This document shows, one piece after another, positions 8,901-17,536 of a DNA stretch of 39,695 bases. Made by a program: the position numbers and the translations under genes. Below the pieces are notes generated by a model. It was not told the DNA's origin, ran no database searches, and worked only from the letters and a program-made list of their open reading frames with translations. How positions within the stretch are numbered: position 1 is the first letter of the stretch; every line of letters begins with the position of its first letter. This DNA is from a virus, in the IMG/VR virus record IMGVR_UViG_3300028654_000034, positions 1-39,695 of that record; one strand, given 5' to 3'.

Positions 8901-10678
8901 TTGGCGAGCTCCACGGCGGTCGGTTCGGAGACCCCGGTATTTAGATCGATGATCTTCTGGGTATCCAGACGGCCACCTTCGCCGATGAGCGACGAGGCCA
9001 TGCGATGGACGGCGAAAAGCTGCTGGGGATTGAGCCCGGTGTCCGCGGCCATGGTCTTCATCCAAGCTTCCGGGTCAACCTGCCCGGCCTGAATGAGCGC
9101 CGCACCCTTGATCGCGTAGGACGGGAGAAGGACTGGGCCTGCCTCGGATGGGACCGATGAGACGGTCTGCGTGTCTCCAACGGGAACAGGAGCGGATGTT
9201 TTCTCGGGAGCGGCTGCGCGCAACGCCTCGGTATAGAACTGGCCCTTCAGGCCGAGTTCCTGCCCCTGTTTTACGAGCTTGTTGAACTGCTCGTCGCCTG
9301 GATTTTTGTCGAACTCGATTTGTAGCGCGGCTGTCTTCGCCTCAACCCCATCGTGAAGTTCCTTGAGTTTTGCCGCGGCTTCTTCGTTCCCAGCGATAGC
9401 TTCTCCAAACTGGGTGGCTTCTCCTGTGATGGTTGGGACGTTGTCCTCTGGAGCCCAGTGGGCTGCCGCCTCCTCTGGCGTCATCTTGTCGACCGCATCG
9501 AGGACAACAAGCGGATCATCCGTGGTGAACTGCCCCCGGGCATGCTCCAAGTCGCGCACGTTCCAGTTAGGCCCGCTTGGAATGGCATTTGGATCAGCTC
9601 CCAGGTACTGAAAGGTTTTGCTGGCCGGGAGCTTGGCCGACGCAGGGACAACCGGGGTCTCCGCCTTCACCTCGGGAACTGACTCGGGGATCACAGCCGG
9701 AGTGGCAACTGGGGCTGGAGACGGTTCAGCCGCAGGCGCAGGGGCCTCAGGCTGAGGAACTGGCTCCGTACTTTCCGTAATACGCAAATTGGCGTCTTGG
9801 ATTGGGGCAACCTCAGGGCCCGCTTCAGTTACTGGCTTCGCCATCTCAGCCGCCTTGTTCTCATACCACGCCTTAAGGTCATTGGTCGATCCGCCTTCGA
9901 ACCCTTGAGATTTGGCGTAGGTCTCCAGGTACTTGATTTTGCCGGGAGTCGCCAGCCCATGAACAGCCCCCGACAGCGCGGTCACGCCGGCATTGATGAT
10001 CACGTCGTCGATCGACACCGGACGTCCCTGGGCCACGTCGGTGAGCGTGGAGATACCGGCTCCGGCCACGGCGCCGATCCCTGCCTTGACCCCGATGCGA
10101 AGAAAAGGAGATACGATCTGGCCTCCAATCTTCATTGGAAGCATCTGCTGGATGGCGCCCGACGCAGCCCCGATCTGCTCAGCCTGGGCGATCTGCTCCG
10201 GGGTCTTTCCCTCCGCTATTCCGCGCTCCTGCTCGGCCCCGGCTCCTTGGCTTGCTGCGGCTCCGGCCGAGAGCGCCGGGCTCACCGCGGCCAATGGCGC
10301 AATGATCGCCGCGCTTCCCAGGATATTCGCAGCCGTGTTGGCCGCTCCTCCCTGCGGTTGCGCCGGCAACCGAGGAAGCAGCGTGGTCGCACCGTACTTG
10401 ATGACCTGCGCTCGCTCTTCATCCGACAGGCTGCGATGAACGAACTGCTCGGCCTCAGCCACCTTGTCCTCGTCGCTCTGGTTAATCGCCTGGCCCATCA
10501 TGGCCTCAAGCCCGGTTCCGATGTGACGTATGGCGTGCTCGCCAGCCAAGCCCACCTTGCTGAAGAACGTCATCTCCTTTGGCGATTCCAAATCGTCAAG
10601 CGCCGTTGATGGGGCCTGCAGGTCCGAAACCACGTCCTGTGATTTCGGCGGCTCCAGATCGTCTAGGGCCGCGGGCAT
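5987..10678 (-). CDS. Very large internal (ejection) virion protein
   Basis: At 1563 residues this is by far the longest gene, and it is last in the late operon, where short-tailed phages encode the protein ejected into the host envelope. Visible parts are a short N-terminal repeat (LDDLEPPK and LDDLESPK), a long Ala/Gly-rich hydrophobic region at about 105-260, a Pro/Ala/Val linker at about 290-345, a long mixed helical body, and near the C-terminus the stretch QLTIMALAFVAMLAGESLIV, a candidate membrane segment. The C-terminal third resembles, from memory, the large polyvalent internal proteins of podoviruses. No transglycosylase or protease active site could be recognised. The start is ATG 10678 with AAAGGA upstream. 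It probably forms part of the trans-envelope channel; this is inference. Confidence 0.65.
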   Translation of the reverse strand: MPAALDDLEPPKSQDVVSDLQAPSTALDDLESPKEMTFFSKVGLAGEHAIRHIGTGLEAMMGQAINQSDEDKVAEAEQFVHRSLSDEERAQVIKYGATTLLPRLPAQPQGGAANTAANILGSAAIIAPLAAVSPALSAGAAASQGAGAEQERGIAEGKTPEQIAQAEQIGAASGAIQQMLPMKIGGQIVSPFLRIGVKAGIGAVAGAGISTLTDVAQGRPVSIDDVIINAGVTALSGAVHGLATPGKIKYLETYAKSQGFEGGSTNDLKAWYENKAAEMAKPVTEAGPEVAPIQDANLRITESTEPVPQPEAPAPAAEPSPAPVATPAVIPESVPEVKAETPVVPASAKLPASKTFQYLGADPNAIPSGPNWNVRDLEHARGQFTTDDPLVVLDAVDKMTPEEAAAHWAPEDNVPTITGEATQFGEAIAGNEEAAAKLKELHDGVEAKTAALQIEFDKNPGDEQFNKLVKQGQELGLKGQFYTEALRAAAPEKTSAPVPVGDTQTVSSVPSEAGPVLLPSYAIKGAALIQAGQVDPEAWMKTMAADTGLNPQQLFAVHRMASSLIGEGGRLDTQKIIDLNTGVSEPTAVELAKPISGNNAPALRVKARALISQINGMMSTQDALRQYYLGQQQAGSAGAVAQAGAMREAGWQPPAPPETAKQAIARTTGLGRPSDVRQMRAYYQGQQAAAAGAAAGTRQLLLDQDKLGRQAATKIRTDLLALVKELPTKDQGPFTSAITDAMRRPVIGNSPEGMFRRSTAVAFRILNRIDEVEKQGVIDEIQKTVDRALKSGGVDVEYKKQIEQALSKVSLEAPSGKTIGRLESTKEYIDRVGEDHGVPSDIVQQLDMLAKTPAVDLPTSVLRALLDRVKLLEKLGRTMVRGRQALYDGEKEALVKDMASGNALALNDRLKTSAPGIRLNLPARIEMQIGNKIASAMNWGASVGRSLMVRDVVLDTLDGNAYYDGPLCRIVGGRIDLDYNSEMNMRRALFKPFEDLLDRFKYDNVELERISIYAIAKEENGIERLQDSGVSPALIDHVNRTITPKEKLFYDTARKVLDSVFPAIKKMMRDLYNIDVKEVKDYWMFQQDMNKIVLNPEALKTVASKGGETGLDELAAWNNGLSADFVPRRTTKTEQGMTIERIPEASGGVKLNALDSLDRHIRRVAHLLSTQRDTKMLGEIVRDPAFAERYGKLGQDYVLNLLDTVARDAAPAGATRSRLLDVMIRNTSVGVIGLRLISQLKHLPNFAFSLANVRPDFLARGMAEAFTPQGRAFIARNFAEISQRFGGEPAIAELANGNIWRRAQAGSFVIERALDTVNARATVLGRYLQELNDAGKDWRNYPNIPIDTEAQRKALVISRMSVTSPLRKDLPQAVSRGTLTGKNMSYTHALFQFQNTMLRQSSFLKHDIGDLGVKEGNIKQLTIMALAFVAMLAGESLIVEVNRKITGSKASAKRKADLPMEMGTELSRRIPFIGNIVGMSKYGETGVPVVDTSIQALKSSYQAAMDKGEFGRNATPSGRRATRAKAFGAAGSLLGVPGAATGAQIYQNQPSWYKDLIRMTDMR

Positions 10679-10681
10679 CGG

Positions 10682-11800
10682 CTATTGTCCTTTCGGACGG
10701 AATCCCCGGCTGATCAGGTAGGCTCGTGCAGAGTCGGTTGTGAGCAACCCGTCATCGACCGCCTGCTGCAAAGCCCGTTTCACTTCGTCTGGACTTCCTA
10801 CCGGCGGCTGGACGTGCCCCGAGACGATGGTATAGAGTTTCCCTGAAGGCTGAGCCGACTGAGCTTGTGCGGGCGTGGCACTTTCCTCGGTGGCAGGCGT
10901 CTCCGTTGCCGGAGAGGTGTTGACGTGGACCTCTGGGGCAGGAGCGGCCTCAGCGGGGGTCGCCGGCTGGGCGGCAAGGGCCAGCGCCTTCTTGCGAATG
11001 TCGGCTGCCTGCTGACGGAGGTTGGCCTTGATCACCGTATCCTCCTCCTTCTCCGAGGCGTGGTCGATCTCCGCAGCCATCTTCTCGTAGGCTCCTAGCG
11101 CAGCGCTGGAGGCCCGGCCTTGGTTCCTCTCCCCCTGCACGTTCTCCCGGCTGGTTGCCCCGATGGTCTCAGACTGAACTCTGGCCGCGTCATGGCCAGC
11201 CCCTACGACGATTCGAGAGTTTGCGGCTTCAAGTGCCCTGGCTTCCGCGGCCAATCGATTGCTCTCGGCGATCGCCTGATGCCCCTTCATGTTCTGGTCG
11301 GAGATGTAATTGGCGTGGGCATCGAACGCCGCCTTCTGGAAGGAATCGATGAGCTGCTTGCCCTCGGGGAGGACCGAATACTGAGCATACTTGGCGGCGA
11401 GCGCCTGATAGCCGTCGTACATGCTTCCCCAGTCAGGAGCCCCCTCACCGATAGGATTCCCATCCTCGTCCTCGGGCGGAGGGAGGTAGCCGGTGCTGGC
11501 AACATTCTCGTACTCCTGCATGATCCCTGGACTCTGGGACATGAACTGTGTGCGCAGGTCGGCCTGCCGCTTCGTTGAAGCAAGCTGGGCTCCGGAAGTG
11601 GCGATTTGAGACTGCGCTTCCGCAATCCGAACCGGCTTCTCGATCTCAAATTGCTGACGGCGCATGTCCATCTCCTCATTGGCCCTTCGGCTCTGCGCCA
11701 CCCGCTCCATGATGGACGACATGGTATTGGCCGAGGCGTTTGCCACGTCGGCGGCGTCCGTTGCCCGGCCCTCGGGATTGAATGTTGGGAGAACAGCCAT
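10682..11800 (-). CDS. Probable internal virion/ejection protein, coiled-coil type
   Basis: The product has 372 residues. Its first 80 residues are rich in Ala, Gln, Arg and Glu (SIMERVAQSRRANEEMDMRR), predicting long helices. More helix follows to about residue 270, then a Pro/Ala/Glu-rich linker and a small C-terminal domain with LYTIVSGHVQPPVGSPDEVK and a closing helix. No catalytic motif is visible. The start is ATG 11800 with an excellent GGAGG site upstream. It lies between two other probable ejection proteins, with gaps of only 3-5 bases, so it is part of one late transcript. This triple arrangement (small, medium, very large) resembles the ejection cassettes of T7- and P22-like phages. 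The assignment rests on position and composition, not on a recognised family. Confidence 0.6.
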   Translation of the reverse strand: MAVLPTFNPEGRATDAADVANASANTMSSIMERVAQSRRANEEMDMRRQQFEIEKPVRIAEAQSQIATSGAQLASTKRQADLRTQFMSQSPGIMQEYENVASTGYLPPPEDEDGNPIGEGAPDWGSMYDGYQALAAKYAQYSVLPEGKQLIDSFQKAAFDAHANYISDQNMKGHQAIAESNRLAAEARALEAANSRIVVGAGHDAARVQSETIGATSRENVQGERNQGRASSAALGAYEKMAAEIDHASEKEEDTVIKANLRQQAADIRKKALALAAQPATPAEAAPAPEVHVNTSPATETPATEESATPAQAQSAQPSGKLYTIVSGHVQPPVGSPDEVKRALQQAVDDGLLTTDSARAYLISRGFRPKGQ

Positions 11801-11805
11801 GGGTA

Positions 11806-12663
11806 TTATCCTCCGTTCATCATGCTGCTCATGTCACCGCCGGCAAAATTGGCGATGCCTCCGGAACTATCATAGCCTCCCCCAGTGTCGTTGCTCGCGT
11901 TGGAGCCCCCGTACTGGTTCATGCCCTGGCTCATATTGCCGCTTGGCATCCCGGTCTTCGCCCCGAACGCCCCGCCCCAGATCGCGCCAAGCTGCGCGTT
12001 GTACTGGCTGTTGGCGTTGACCAGCATCATGGTCTTGAAGTTGTTCAGGTCGACGTTCGCGTTCTCCTGCGCCTGCTTGTAGTCGTTGTTCTGCATCGTG
12101 GCCGCCGTCTCCTGGCCGGGCGTCACCATGTAGGACAAGGGGGACATCGGGCTCACCCGGGGAGCGGTGGAAGCCAGGAGGCTCGAGAGGTTTCCGGCCT
12201 GCTGGATGCGGGACTGCCCATACTGCAGTTCGTTCACCCCAAGGTCGCGCAGCAGCGAGAAGTCATTGAACTGACCGCGGGTGCCCGCCGAAATCCCTTT
12301 CTCCGCCGAGATCCGTTCCAAGTTTTGCTGGACGTCCGCGGGAAGGTCGTAGGGATTGGTGAGCAGGTCGTTGGTCGTGGACATCAACTTCCCCTGCAGC
12401 TTGCTCCAGCCTGGAAGCGCCTGCTCCATCATCGAATTGGCCTGCCCCTGCTCAAAGGTATTGGTGGCGCTCTCCACCTGCTGGGCCTGGGCCTGCGTGT
12501 TCTGCGTCGCCGTGAGCGCGTCCCGGGTCTGCGTCTCCGGGTTCAGATAGGTGCCGGCAAACTTAGGAGCCTTGAGCTTTTTCGAACCCCAGATCGACCC
12601 AGCGAACTCGCCGGCCGAGGCAATCGATTCGAACATACTTCCAAACATGCTTGATCCACCCAT
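11806..12663 (-). CDS. Probable small internal virion/DNA-ejection protein
   Basis: The protein has 285 residues. It starts with a short hydrophobic Gly/Ser/Met segment (SSMFGSMFESIASAGEFAGS), has a Gln/Ala-rich helical middle (TQNTQAQAQQVESATNTFEQ), and ends in about 55 residues dominated by Gly, Asn, Ser, Met and Asp. Low-complexity tails with these residues are common in phage ejection proteins. A strong ribosome site, AGGAGA, lies 8 bases before ATG 12663. The 43-base gap upstream is the longest within this part of the operon, apart from that before the collar-like gene. No enzyme motif is seen. Function is inferred from position upstream of the larger internal proteins. Confidence 0.6.
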   Translation of the reverse strand: MGGSSMFGSMFESIASAGEFAGSIWGSKKLKAPKFAGTYLNPETQTRDALTATQNTQAQAQQVESATNTFEQGQANSMMEQALPGWSKLQGKLMSTTNDLLTNPYDLPADVQQNLERISAEKGISAGTRGQFNDFSLLRDLGVNELQYGQSRIQQAGNLSSLLASTAPRVSPMSPLSYMVTPGQETAATMQNNDYKQAQENANVDLNNFKTMMLVNANSQYNAQLGAIWGGAFGAKTGMPSGNMSQGMNQYGGSNASNDTGGGYDSSGGIANFAGGDMSSMMNGG

Positions 12664-12706
12664 ATATAATTTCTCCTAGGACGTAGTTGTTTGGTGGATA
12701 TTCACG

Positions 12707-13489
12707 CTATTGCTTCAGCAACCTGAAATAGTAAATGGTCTTCTGACGCATATCGATCGGAACCTGGCCCGTGTTCGGATCGTCGTACACCAGGTCCGCC
12801 GTGTAATTGGTGGTCGCCTGCCCGCTGACCACCGGGAAGACCGCCGGTTCCTGGTTGCCGTTCTGGTGGTGGCCGTTGAAAAGGTCCCATCCTGACTGGA
12901 GGGGAAGCCGGAAGAGCGGAAGATTGTCGTGGATGAGGTCGATCTGATCATTGCCCGCGGTGTCACCCATGTGCGCCCCGGTCCCCGTGCCGCTGGAAAT
13001 GACGTTCGCCACCACGCAGCCGTCCGAGTCGCTATCGTATTCCCAGCCGGGGTTGTTGGCGAGCGCCGTAGTCAGGTCCGCCGCCTTGACCTCCTTCACG
13101 TCCCCGGGAGACCCCGCGAGGGTTCGCCACTGGCTGCGCTCGTAGATCAGCGTGCAGTTGATCGTCGTATCGAGGAAGAGCATTCCGTTCGACGCCGGAT
13201 TGGGGCGCGCCGCGGTGGCTCCACTTGGCACGGTCATCGGAATCGGGGTCCACGCGGACCCGTTCCACGCGTTCCACGCGATCGGATTGTACGCGTTGTC
13301 CGTCTGGAACCACGGGTAGCCACGCGAATCCTCGTCCGGGGTCGTCGGACCGTAGTTGATCCCGTTGAACGAGTCGAGGCCGACGATCGACTCGTACTGG
13401 GCGAAGAGATTGAGCAGGTCCTGCAGCGATCCCGGGATCTCCGTCCCCTGCGGGGCGGTCAGGGCTTGAAGTGTCGCTGTGAGGCTCAT
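12707..13489 (-). CDS. Tail collar/fibre-like protein
   Basis: The product has 260 residues. The N-terminal 60 residues hold a short helix (LQDLLNLFAQYESIVG). A middle part rich in Trp, Asn, Gly and Pro (NAWNGSAWTPIP) resembles beta structure of fibre proteins. The C-terminus has GNDQIDLIHDNLPLFRLPL and ends PIDMRQKTIYYFRLLKQ. That end pattern, a DNLP-type segment plus a final hydrophobic strand, recalls the tail-collar domain at the tip of many phage fibres. It lies directly downstream of the nozzle gene, a usual place for receptor-binding proteins. The 55-base gap before it (13490-13544) is AT-rich and could hold a weak internal promoter; there is no good ribosome site. The receptor specificity is unknown. 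Confidence 0.55.
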   Translation of the reverse strand: MSLTATLQALTAPQGTEIPGSLQDLLNLFAQYESIVGLDSFNGINYGPTTPDEDSRGYPWFQTDNAYNPIAWNAWNGSAWTPIPMTVPSGATAARPNPASNGMLFLDTTINCTLIYERSQWRTLAGSPGDVKEVKAADLTTALANNPGWEYDSDSDGCVVANVISSGTGTGAHMGDTAGNDQIDLIHDNLPLFRLPLQSGWDLFNGHHQNGNQEPAVFPVVSGQATTNYTADLVYDDPNTGQVPIDMRQKTIYYFRLLKQ

Positions 13490-13544
13490 GGGAAATGTTA
13501 ACTAAGAGGATTGAATCGACTTTACAATACAATATCCGGAGGGG

Positions 13545-16025
13545 TCAGTTCCCACGGCCGGAGAATCCGCCGCTGTTCGAGGTGGCCGATCCACCGGGAT
13601 TGGTCACGACGCACCGCACCGACCCGGTTTCCGCCTGGCTGTTGTTCAGGGACAGGGTGTTGGTCGTGGTCCCATTGCACGTAACGTAGCCGTTCGGGCT
13701 GGTGAAGTTGTTCTGGCCATCCGTCAAATTCACCCAGGGGCCAAGGTTCCACCACTGCAACTGCCACTGGTAGGAGAGCGGCGCAGCCCCGGTGGCCGTG
13801 ATCCCGAAGGAGTTCGTCGCGTTGCTCGAATAATGGTTGGGCGGCTGGCTGGTGATGACCGGGATGGGAACGGGGACCAGGATCTCGGCCTCATGGCTAT
13901 CCACCGCGGAGGTGCCCCCCCCCGTGCACCCCCGGTTGCTCCAGCCATTGTTGGCCGTGCAGCGGTACTTGTATCCGTCCATCGAATACTGGATGTTGGT
14001 GATCGCCAGGTCCGGTGTCTGGCTGCCCGAGTACAGGGTTCCGTCCACGGTGTTGTTCCACGTGGAACCGTGGTCGTGGGACTCCTGCCACTGGAGGCTG
14101 ATGGGCGGGGCTCCCGCAGGCACCGCATGCATCGTGACGTTGTCGCCCGGGCTCAGGGTGGTGCTGGCGGCCGGCTGGGTGGTGAAATTGACCAGTTGCC
14201 CATCGAACCCGAAGTCGACGTCCAATGAGTACGTGATCTGGTTCCCGGTGATATCCTCCTGGATCGGCTGGTCCGTCACAAGGTCCCGGCGGGCGTACGG
14301 GGTCTCGGCCACCGCCGTGGCGTGCGCGGTCATCTTGTAGATCTTCGCCCGGCCGGTCCACCCGACCCTGAACTGGAACTCGAACCCGGTATGCACCCCG
14401 TAGCCGTCGGCTCCGACCAGGTTCTGGGGAATGGTGAAACTCTTGAGCTGGGCCCGGGACTGCTTGGCGAGATTTTTCCAGGTGTGCGGGGTGGGGCCCT
14501 GCGGATCGGTGGTCTTGGCATTCACGCTCAGCGCGTCCCACTGGTTCCACTTCGCCTTGCCGTCCGCCCGCCACCACACCTTCAGGTCGACCTGTCCGTT
14601 CATCTCCGACAGATACACGTCGAATCGGGCCAGAGACTTCCGGTTGCGGGAGTTTCCAAAGGACCTGACGGCCGTCTCCAGGTAGCAGGAGATCGGGCTC
14701 ACGACATCGGTCGCACCGGTATCGGAGCAACTGATGAGTTGGTCGGAGACCTGCTGCTGCATCTGCGGCATGATCTCCCAGAGGGCATTCGACCCGCTAT
14801 CGTGGTGGACGACGGCAAAGGCCCGGGGGCGTCCGTTGAATTGGCCGGTGAACAGGTGCGTGACGTTGAGCCCGGTCCATTGCCCGTCGTAGGCGGCGGA
14901 CGACTTGCCCTTCATCACGGAGTACGGGGCGAAGTCCAGGGAAATGAGGTCGCGCCAGGACACCCCGCCAACCTCGTTGAGATAGGGGCTGGACGTCACG
15001 ATCAGCCGGTTGTCGAAGTAGATCGCCGAGCAGAACCTGAGGAGCGACGGAAAATCGTAGTCGGTGAGCCGGCTGACTTCCCGGCTGATCGGGGAGCTGC
15101 CGGCCGACGACTCATCGCTGTTCGAGGCATACAGGGACCGGATGCCACCGTCGGAGTCCCGCCAGTAGATGTCCTGGTTTACGGATGCCACCGCCCAGTG
15201 ACCGGCGCACCCCGCGCTCCTCAGAACATTCGTCACGAACCCGGGGCCGCCCCACTGGTCTCGGGCGCTGATGTCTGCTCGCACCGACTCGGTGGCCCGG
15301 GCGCTCATGATGACGAGCGGTCCGTAGTCGGCCGACCCGTTCGTGGCGATGAAGGCCATGGCGTTTATCCCGTTGGGGATCGTGATGTCGCCTCCGCCCA
15401 CCAGGTAATTGGACTCGGTGAAGATCAGTTCGCTGCCCTTTTTCTGCCGGATGTCACCCGCGGCGATGTTCATGTCGTCCACCGCCACCCACAGGCGTCC
15501 GTTGCCGTACGCCATCTGCCGGCCGCGCGGGACCCCGGGGGTGCCCGTGAACTCCCCGGTTGGATCGCTCCGCGTAGCCGTCGATCCATCGTACAAAATG
15601 GGATTCGACTCGAAATCCTGGACCACCAGGGTCTCGATCGTCTGCTGCATGAAGACCTGCTTGACGAGGGCGCTGTTGCGCCATTCAAGTGCGATCTCCT
15701 CCCACAAATACTTGCCGTTGACCCGCAGGCGGAAAAGGCGGCCGCCGCCGGAAATGACGCCCATGCCCTGCTGCACCCCGAAATATCCGGCGCCTTGGAT
15801 CAGGCCGGAGGGCAGGATCATGCGAAACTTGAGCGAGGGCCGGGTCTGCGGCTTGCCGCCGCGGATCGCTCCATTGAGCATCCAGGCAACCTGGTTTCCA
15901 ACCGAGGGGATTCCAATCAGATCCGGGGACACCGCCGAGTTGACGCCGGCCAATACGTCCCCGAAATTCTCAGGGAGGAACTGCCCGGGTAATGGTCCTT
16001 GCGCCTGCTGTTGCTGGACTGGCAT
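13545..16025 (-). CDS. Tail nozzle-like (T7 gp12-type) protein with two C-terminal Ig-like domains
   Basis: The protein has 826 residues. Residues 1 to about 600 are beta-rich, with features of podoviral nozzle proteins: SPDLIGIPSVGNQVAWMLNG near the start, a propeller-like run of strands (GRQMAYGNGRLWVAVD, IYFDNRLIVTSSPY), and repeated Trp/Gly turns. From about residue 625 two Ig-like modules follow. The first has NFTTQPAASTTLSPGDNV, ISLQWQES and YKYRCTANNG. The second has SQPPNHYSS, PLSYQWQLQW and GSVRCVVTNPGG. These are the usual QPxxxxVxxG, YQWQ and YxCxVxN signatures, each with a Cys/Trp core. Ig-like additions on virion proteins usually mediate weak binding to cell-surface glycans. The nozzle call is inferred from fold style and gene order; the Ig-like domains are directly visible. 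Confidence 0.65.
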   Translation of the reverse strand: MPVQQQQAQGPLPGQFLPENFGDVLAGVNSAVSPDLIGIPSVGNQVAWMLNGAIRGGKPQTRPSLKFRMILPSGLIQGAGYFGVQQGMGVISGGGRLFRLRVNGKYLWEEIALEWRNSALVKQVFMQQTIETLVVQDFESNPILYDGSTATRSDPTGEFTGTPGVPRGRQMAYGNGRLWVAVDDMNIAAGDIRQKKGSELIFTESNYLVGGGDITIPNGINAMAFIATNGSADYGPLVIMSARATESVRADISARDQWGGPGFVTNVLRSAGCAGHWAVASVNQDIYWRDSDGGIRSLYASNSDESSAGSSPISREVSRLTDYDFPSLLRFCSAIYFDNRLIVTSSPYLNEVGGVSWRDLISLDFAPYSVMKGKSSAAYDGQWTGLNVTHLFTGQFNGRPRAFAVVHHDSGSNALWEIMPQMQQQVSDQLISCSDTGATDVVSPISCYLETAVRSFGNSRNRKSLARFDVYLSEMNGQVDLKVWWRADGKAKWNQWDALSVNAKTTDPQGPTPHTWKNLAKQSRAQLKSFTIPQNLVGADGYGVHTGFEFQFRVGWTGRAKIYKMTAHATAVAETPYARRDLVTDQPIQEDITGNQITYSLDVDFGFDGQLVNFTTQPAASTTLSPGDNVTMHAVPAGAPPISLQWQESHDHGSTWNNTVDGTLYSGSQTPDLAITNIQYSMDGYKYRCTANNGWSNRGCTGGGTSAVDSHEAEILVPVPIPVITSQPPNHYSSNATNSFGITATGAAPLSYQWQLQWWNLGPWVNLTDGQNNFTSPNGYVTCNGTTTNTLSLNNSQAETGSVRCVVTNPGGSATSNSGGFSGRGN

Positions 16026-16045
16026 CTGGAGTACCTACAGATCCG

Positions 16046-16450
16046 TTACACGAAAAAGACGAGCAATTTCCACGACGCCAGGCCCGGGGCGATCGGGGCG
16101 AGCGAGAGGTTGGTGAGGAAAATCCGCACGGTCTGCAGTTCAACGACCTGCGCTGACAACTGGCCGAAGAACATGGCGGAGGGAGAACCCACGACGCACG
16201 GACACCCGGGCATCGCCGAAAGGATCGTCTCGTCGTGCGCCACGGTCTGGAGCGGGAGAATGGTCCCCGGGTCCCAGTCGAAATTCCATGACACATAGAT
16301 GGGTTTCGATCCGGGGACCGGAGACGGCAGTTGCTGGATGATGCGCTCAACCACCGTGGTCTTGGTGGAGGCCTCGGGGATCACCGGCCGGTTTCTGACT
16401 GCACTCCAGTCAACCGACAGCGCGACGTCGGCTCTGGGCACCCGCTTCAT
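16046..16450 (-). CDS. Small virion-associated protein of unknown function in the tail operon
   Basis: The product has 134 residues and no family I recognise. It begins MKRVPRADVALSVDWSAVRN, has strand-like segments PIYVSWNFDWDPGTILPLQ and AQVVELQTVRIFLTNLSLAP, and ends in a hydrophobic LLVFFV. The content is mostly beta. It overlaps the upstream adaptor gene by four bases (ATGA) and precedes the nozzle gene by 20 bases, so it is clearly co-translated with tail components. A tail-completion or connector accessory role is possible. Nothing in the sequence fixes it. Confidence 0.55.
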   Translation of the reverse strand: MKRVPRADVALSVDWSAVRNRPVIPEASTKTTVVERIIQQLPSPVPGSKPIYVSWNFDWDPGTILPLQTVAHDETILSAMPGCPCVVGSPSAMFFGQLSAQVVELQTVRIFLTNLSLAPIAPGLASWKLLVFFV

Positions 16451-17490
16451 CGGTAGGCCCGGAAAGTCCCGACATTGAACCCGCGCTGAAAGGTGAGGCT
16501 GGGGACCTTGCTCTTTCCCTGGTGGGCGATGCCGTCCTCCTTCATCAGCTGCACGGCCCTGGAAACCTGGGCGCTCGCCTCATCGATGGCCCCGATCGAT
16601 GCCTTCTGCTGGGCAATGATCATGGCCTCCAGAGCGGTGACATTGCCAATCATCAGGGTGTCGGTGTCGGCCGAGACCGGAACGAACCGGCGCCGGCACC
16701 GGGCCAGCACAATCCGGTCGCGAACCCCGGTCTGGGTGCGCCAGAGACCCGGGATGAAGTACCGGCGGTACGAGGGCAGCGTCTGGTTGTACTCCAAGGT
16801 CGCCAGCGGGCTCTGGACATTGGCACCATTGGCCGCCACGATCTTGATGAACGAGTTGGTGACCGGCTTCTGGATCGAGGTGATCGCCGCAAAACTGGCG
16901 GATCCCGTCAGCACCTGGCTGCCGGTGCCCGCGGTGAACACCACGGTCTCCCCGTTCTGCCACACCCCGTTGCGCTGCGTTCTCACCGGATGGCCGTCGG
17001 GATCGGTGCCCTGAACGGTGACCGAAACATCCACGTCGTCCGCCTGGTCGTTAAAATACAGCAGGTGGTACGGACCGTCGTCTATCGGGATGTCCGCCTG
17101 GGTGGGGTACTCCCCGCGGTCCGCGGCGACATGGATCCAGTCCACCCGGCGGCTGCGCAGGTTGCCCTGGGAATCCTTTTCCTCGTCCCTGATCACCCCT
17201 GGTCCGTACTGGCAGAATTCAAACCACGGGCTGCGGATCTCCTTCGGACAATCATCCACCGTCACCGCAATCAGCCGCTCAAATTGGTGGGGCAGCGTCA
17301 GGAGCCCGGTCTGCTGGTCAAAGCGGATGTACCAGCGGTCGACCACGTTGGGCCAGTCCCCCTTGGAAATTAATTCCTCCGTCGCCTTATTTATGTACTC
17401 GACGACCAATGCGTCGGTCGCCGGCAGCCCGGTCGTGGAGCACACGCGGGAGAGGCGGTCTTTGACCTGGCCCAGCGACTGGAGGATCAT
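16447..17490 (-). CDS. Head-to-tail adaptor-like protein (T7 gp11/P22 gp4 type)
   Basis: The protein has 347 residues. The N-terminal helical segment, LSRVCSTTGLPATDALVVEY then INKATEELISKGDWPNVVDR, fits the helical start of podoviral adaptor proteins: a helix carrying an N-A-x-E-x-L motif, followed by a Gly-Asp-Trp turn. A beta-rich middle follows (YIRFDQQTGLLTLPHQFERL). A long insertion with Gly/Thr strands runs from about 150 to 240. The C-terminal helix (NVTALEAMIIAQQKASIGAI) returns to the adaptor style. Adaptors dock on the portal and receive the nozzle, which matches its place upstream of the nozzle-like gene. The gene order and the first 80 residues are the evidence; the rest is inference. 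No clear ribosome site precedes ATG 17490. Confidence 0.55.
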   Translation of the reverse strand: MILQSLGQVKDRLSRVCSTTGLPATDALVVEYINKATEELISKGDWPNVVDRWYIRFDQQTGLLTLPHQFERLIAVTVDDCPKEIRSPWFEFCQYGPGVIRDEEKDSQGNLRSRRVDWIHVAADRGEYPTQADIPIDDGPYHLLYFNDQADDVDVSVTVQGTDPDGHPVRTQRNGVWQNGETVVFTAGTGSQVLTGSASFAAITSIQKPVTNSFIKIVAANGANVQSPLATLEYNQTLPSYRRYFIPGLWRTQTGVRDRIVLARCRRRFVPVSADTDTLMIGNVTALEAMIIAQQKASIGAIDEASAQVSRAVQLMKEDGIAHQGKSKVPSLTFQRGFNVGTFRAYR

Positions 17491-17536
17491 GGCTACCAGC
17501 CATTACCCCTAGCGCATTGAAAGACAAGGACGAAAC

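Noticed and set aside
14322-15992. A 556-codon open frame on the plus strand over the tail nozzle gene
   Set aside because: It is antisense to a gene with recognisable domains, its translation is Gly/Arg/Val/Pro-rich without any motif, and such frames arise in GC-rich genes.
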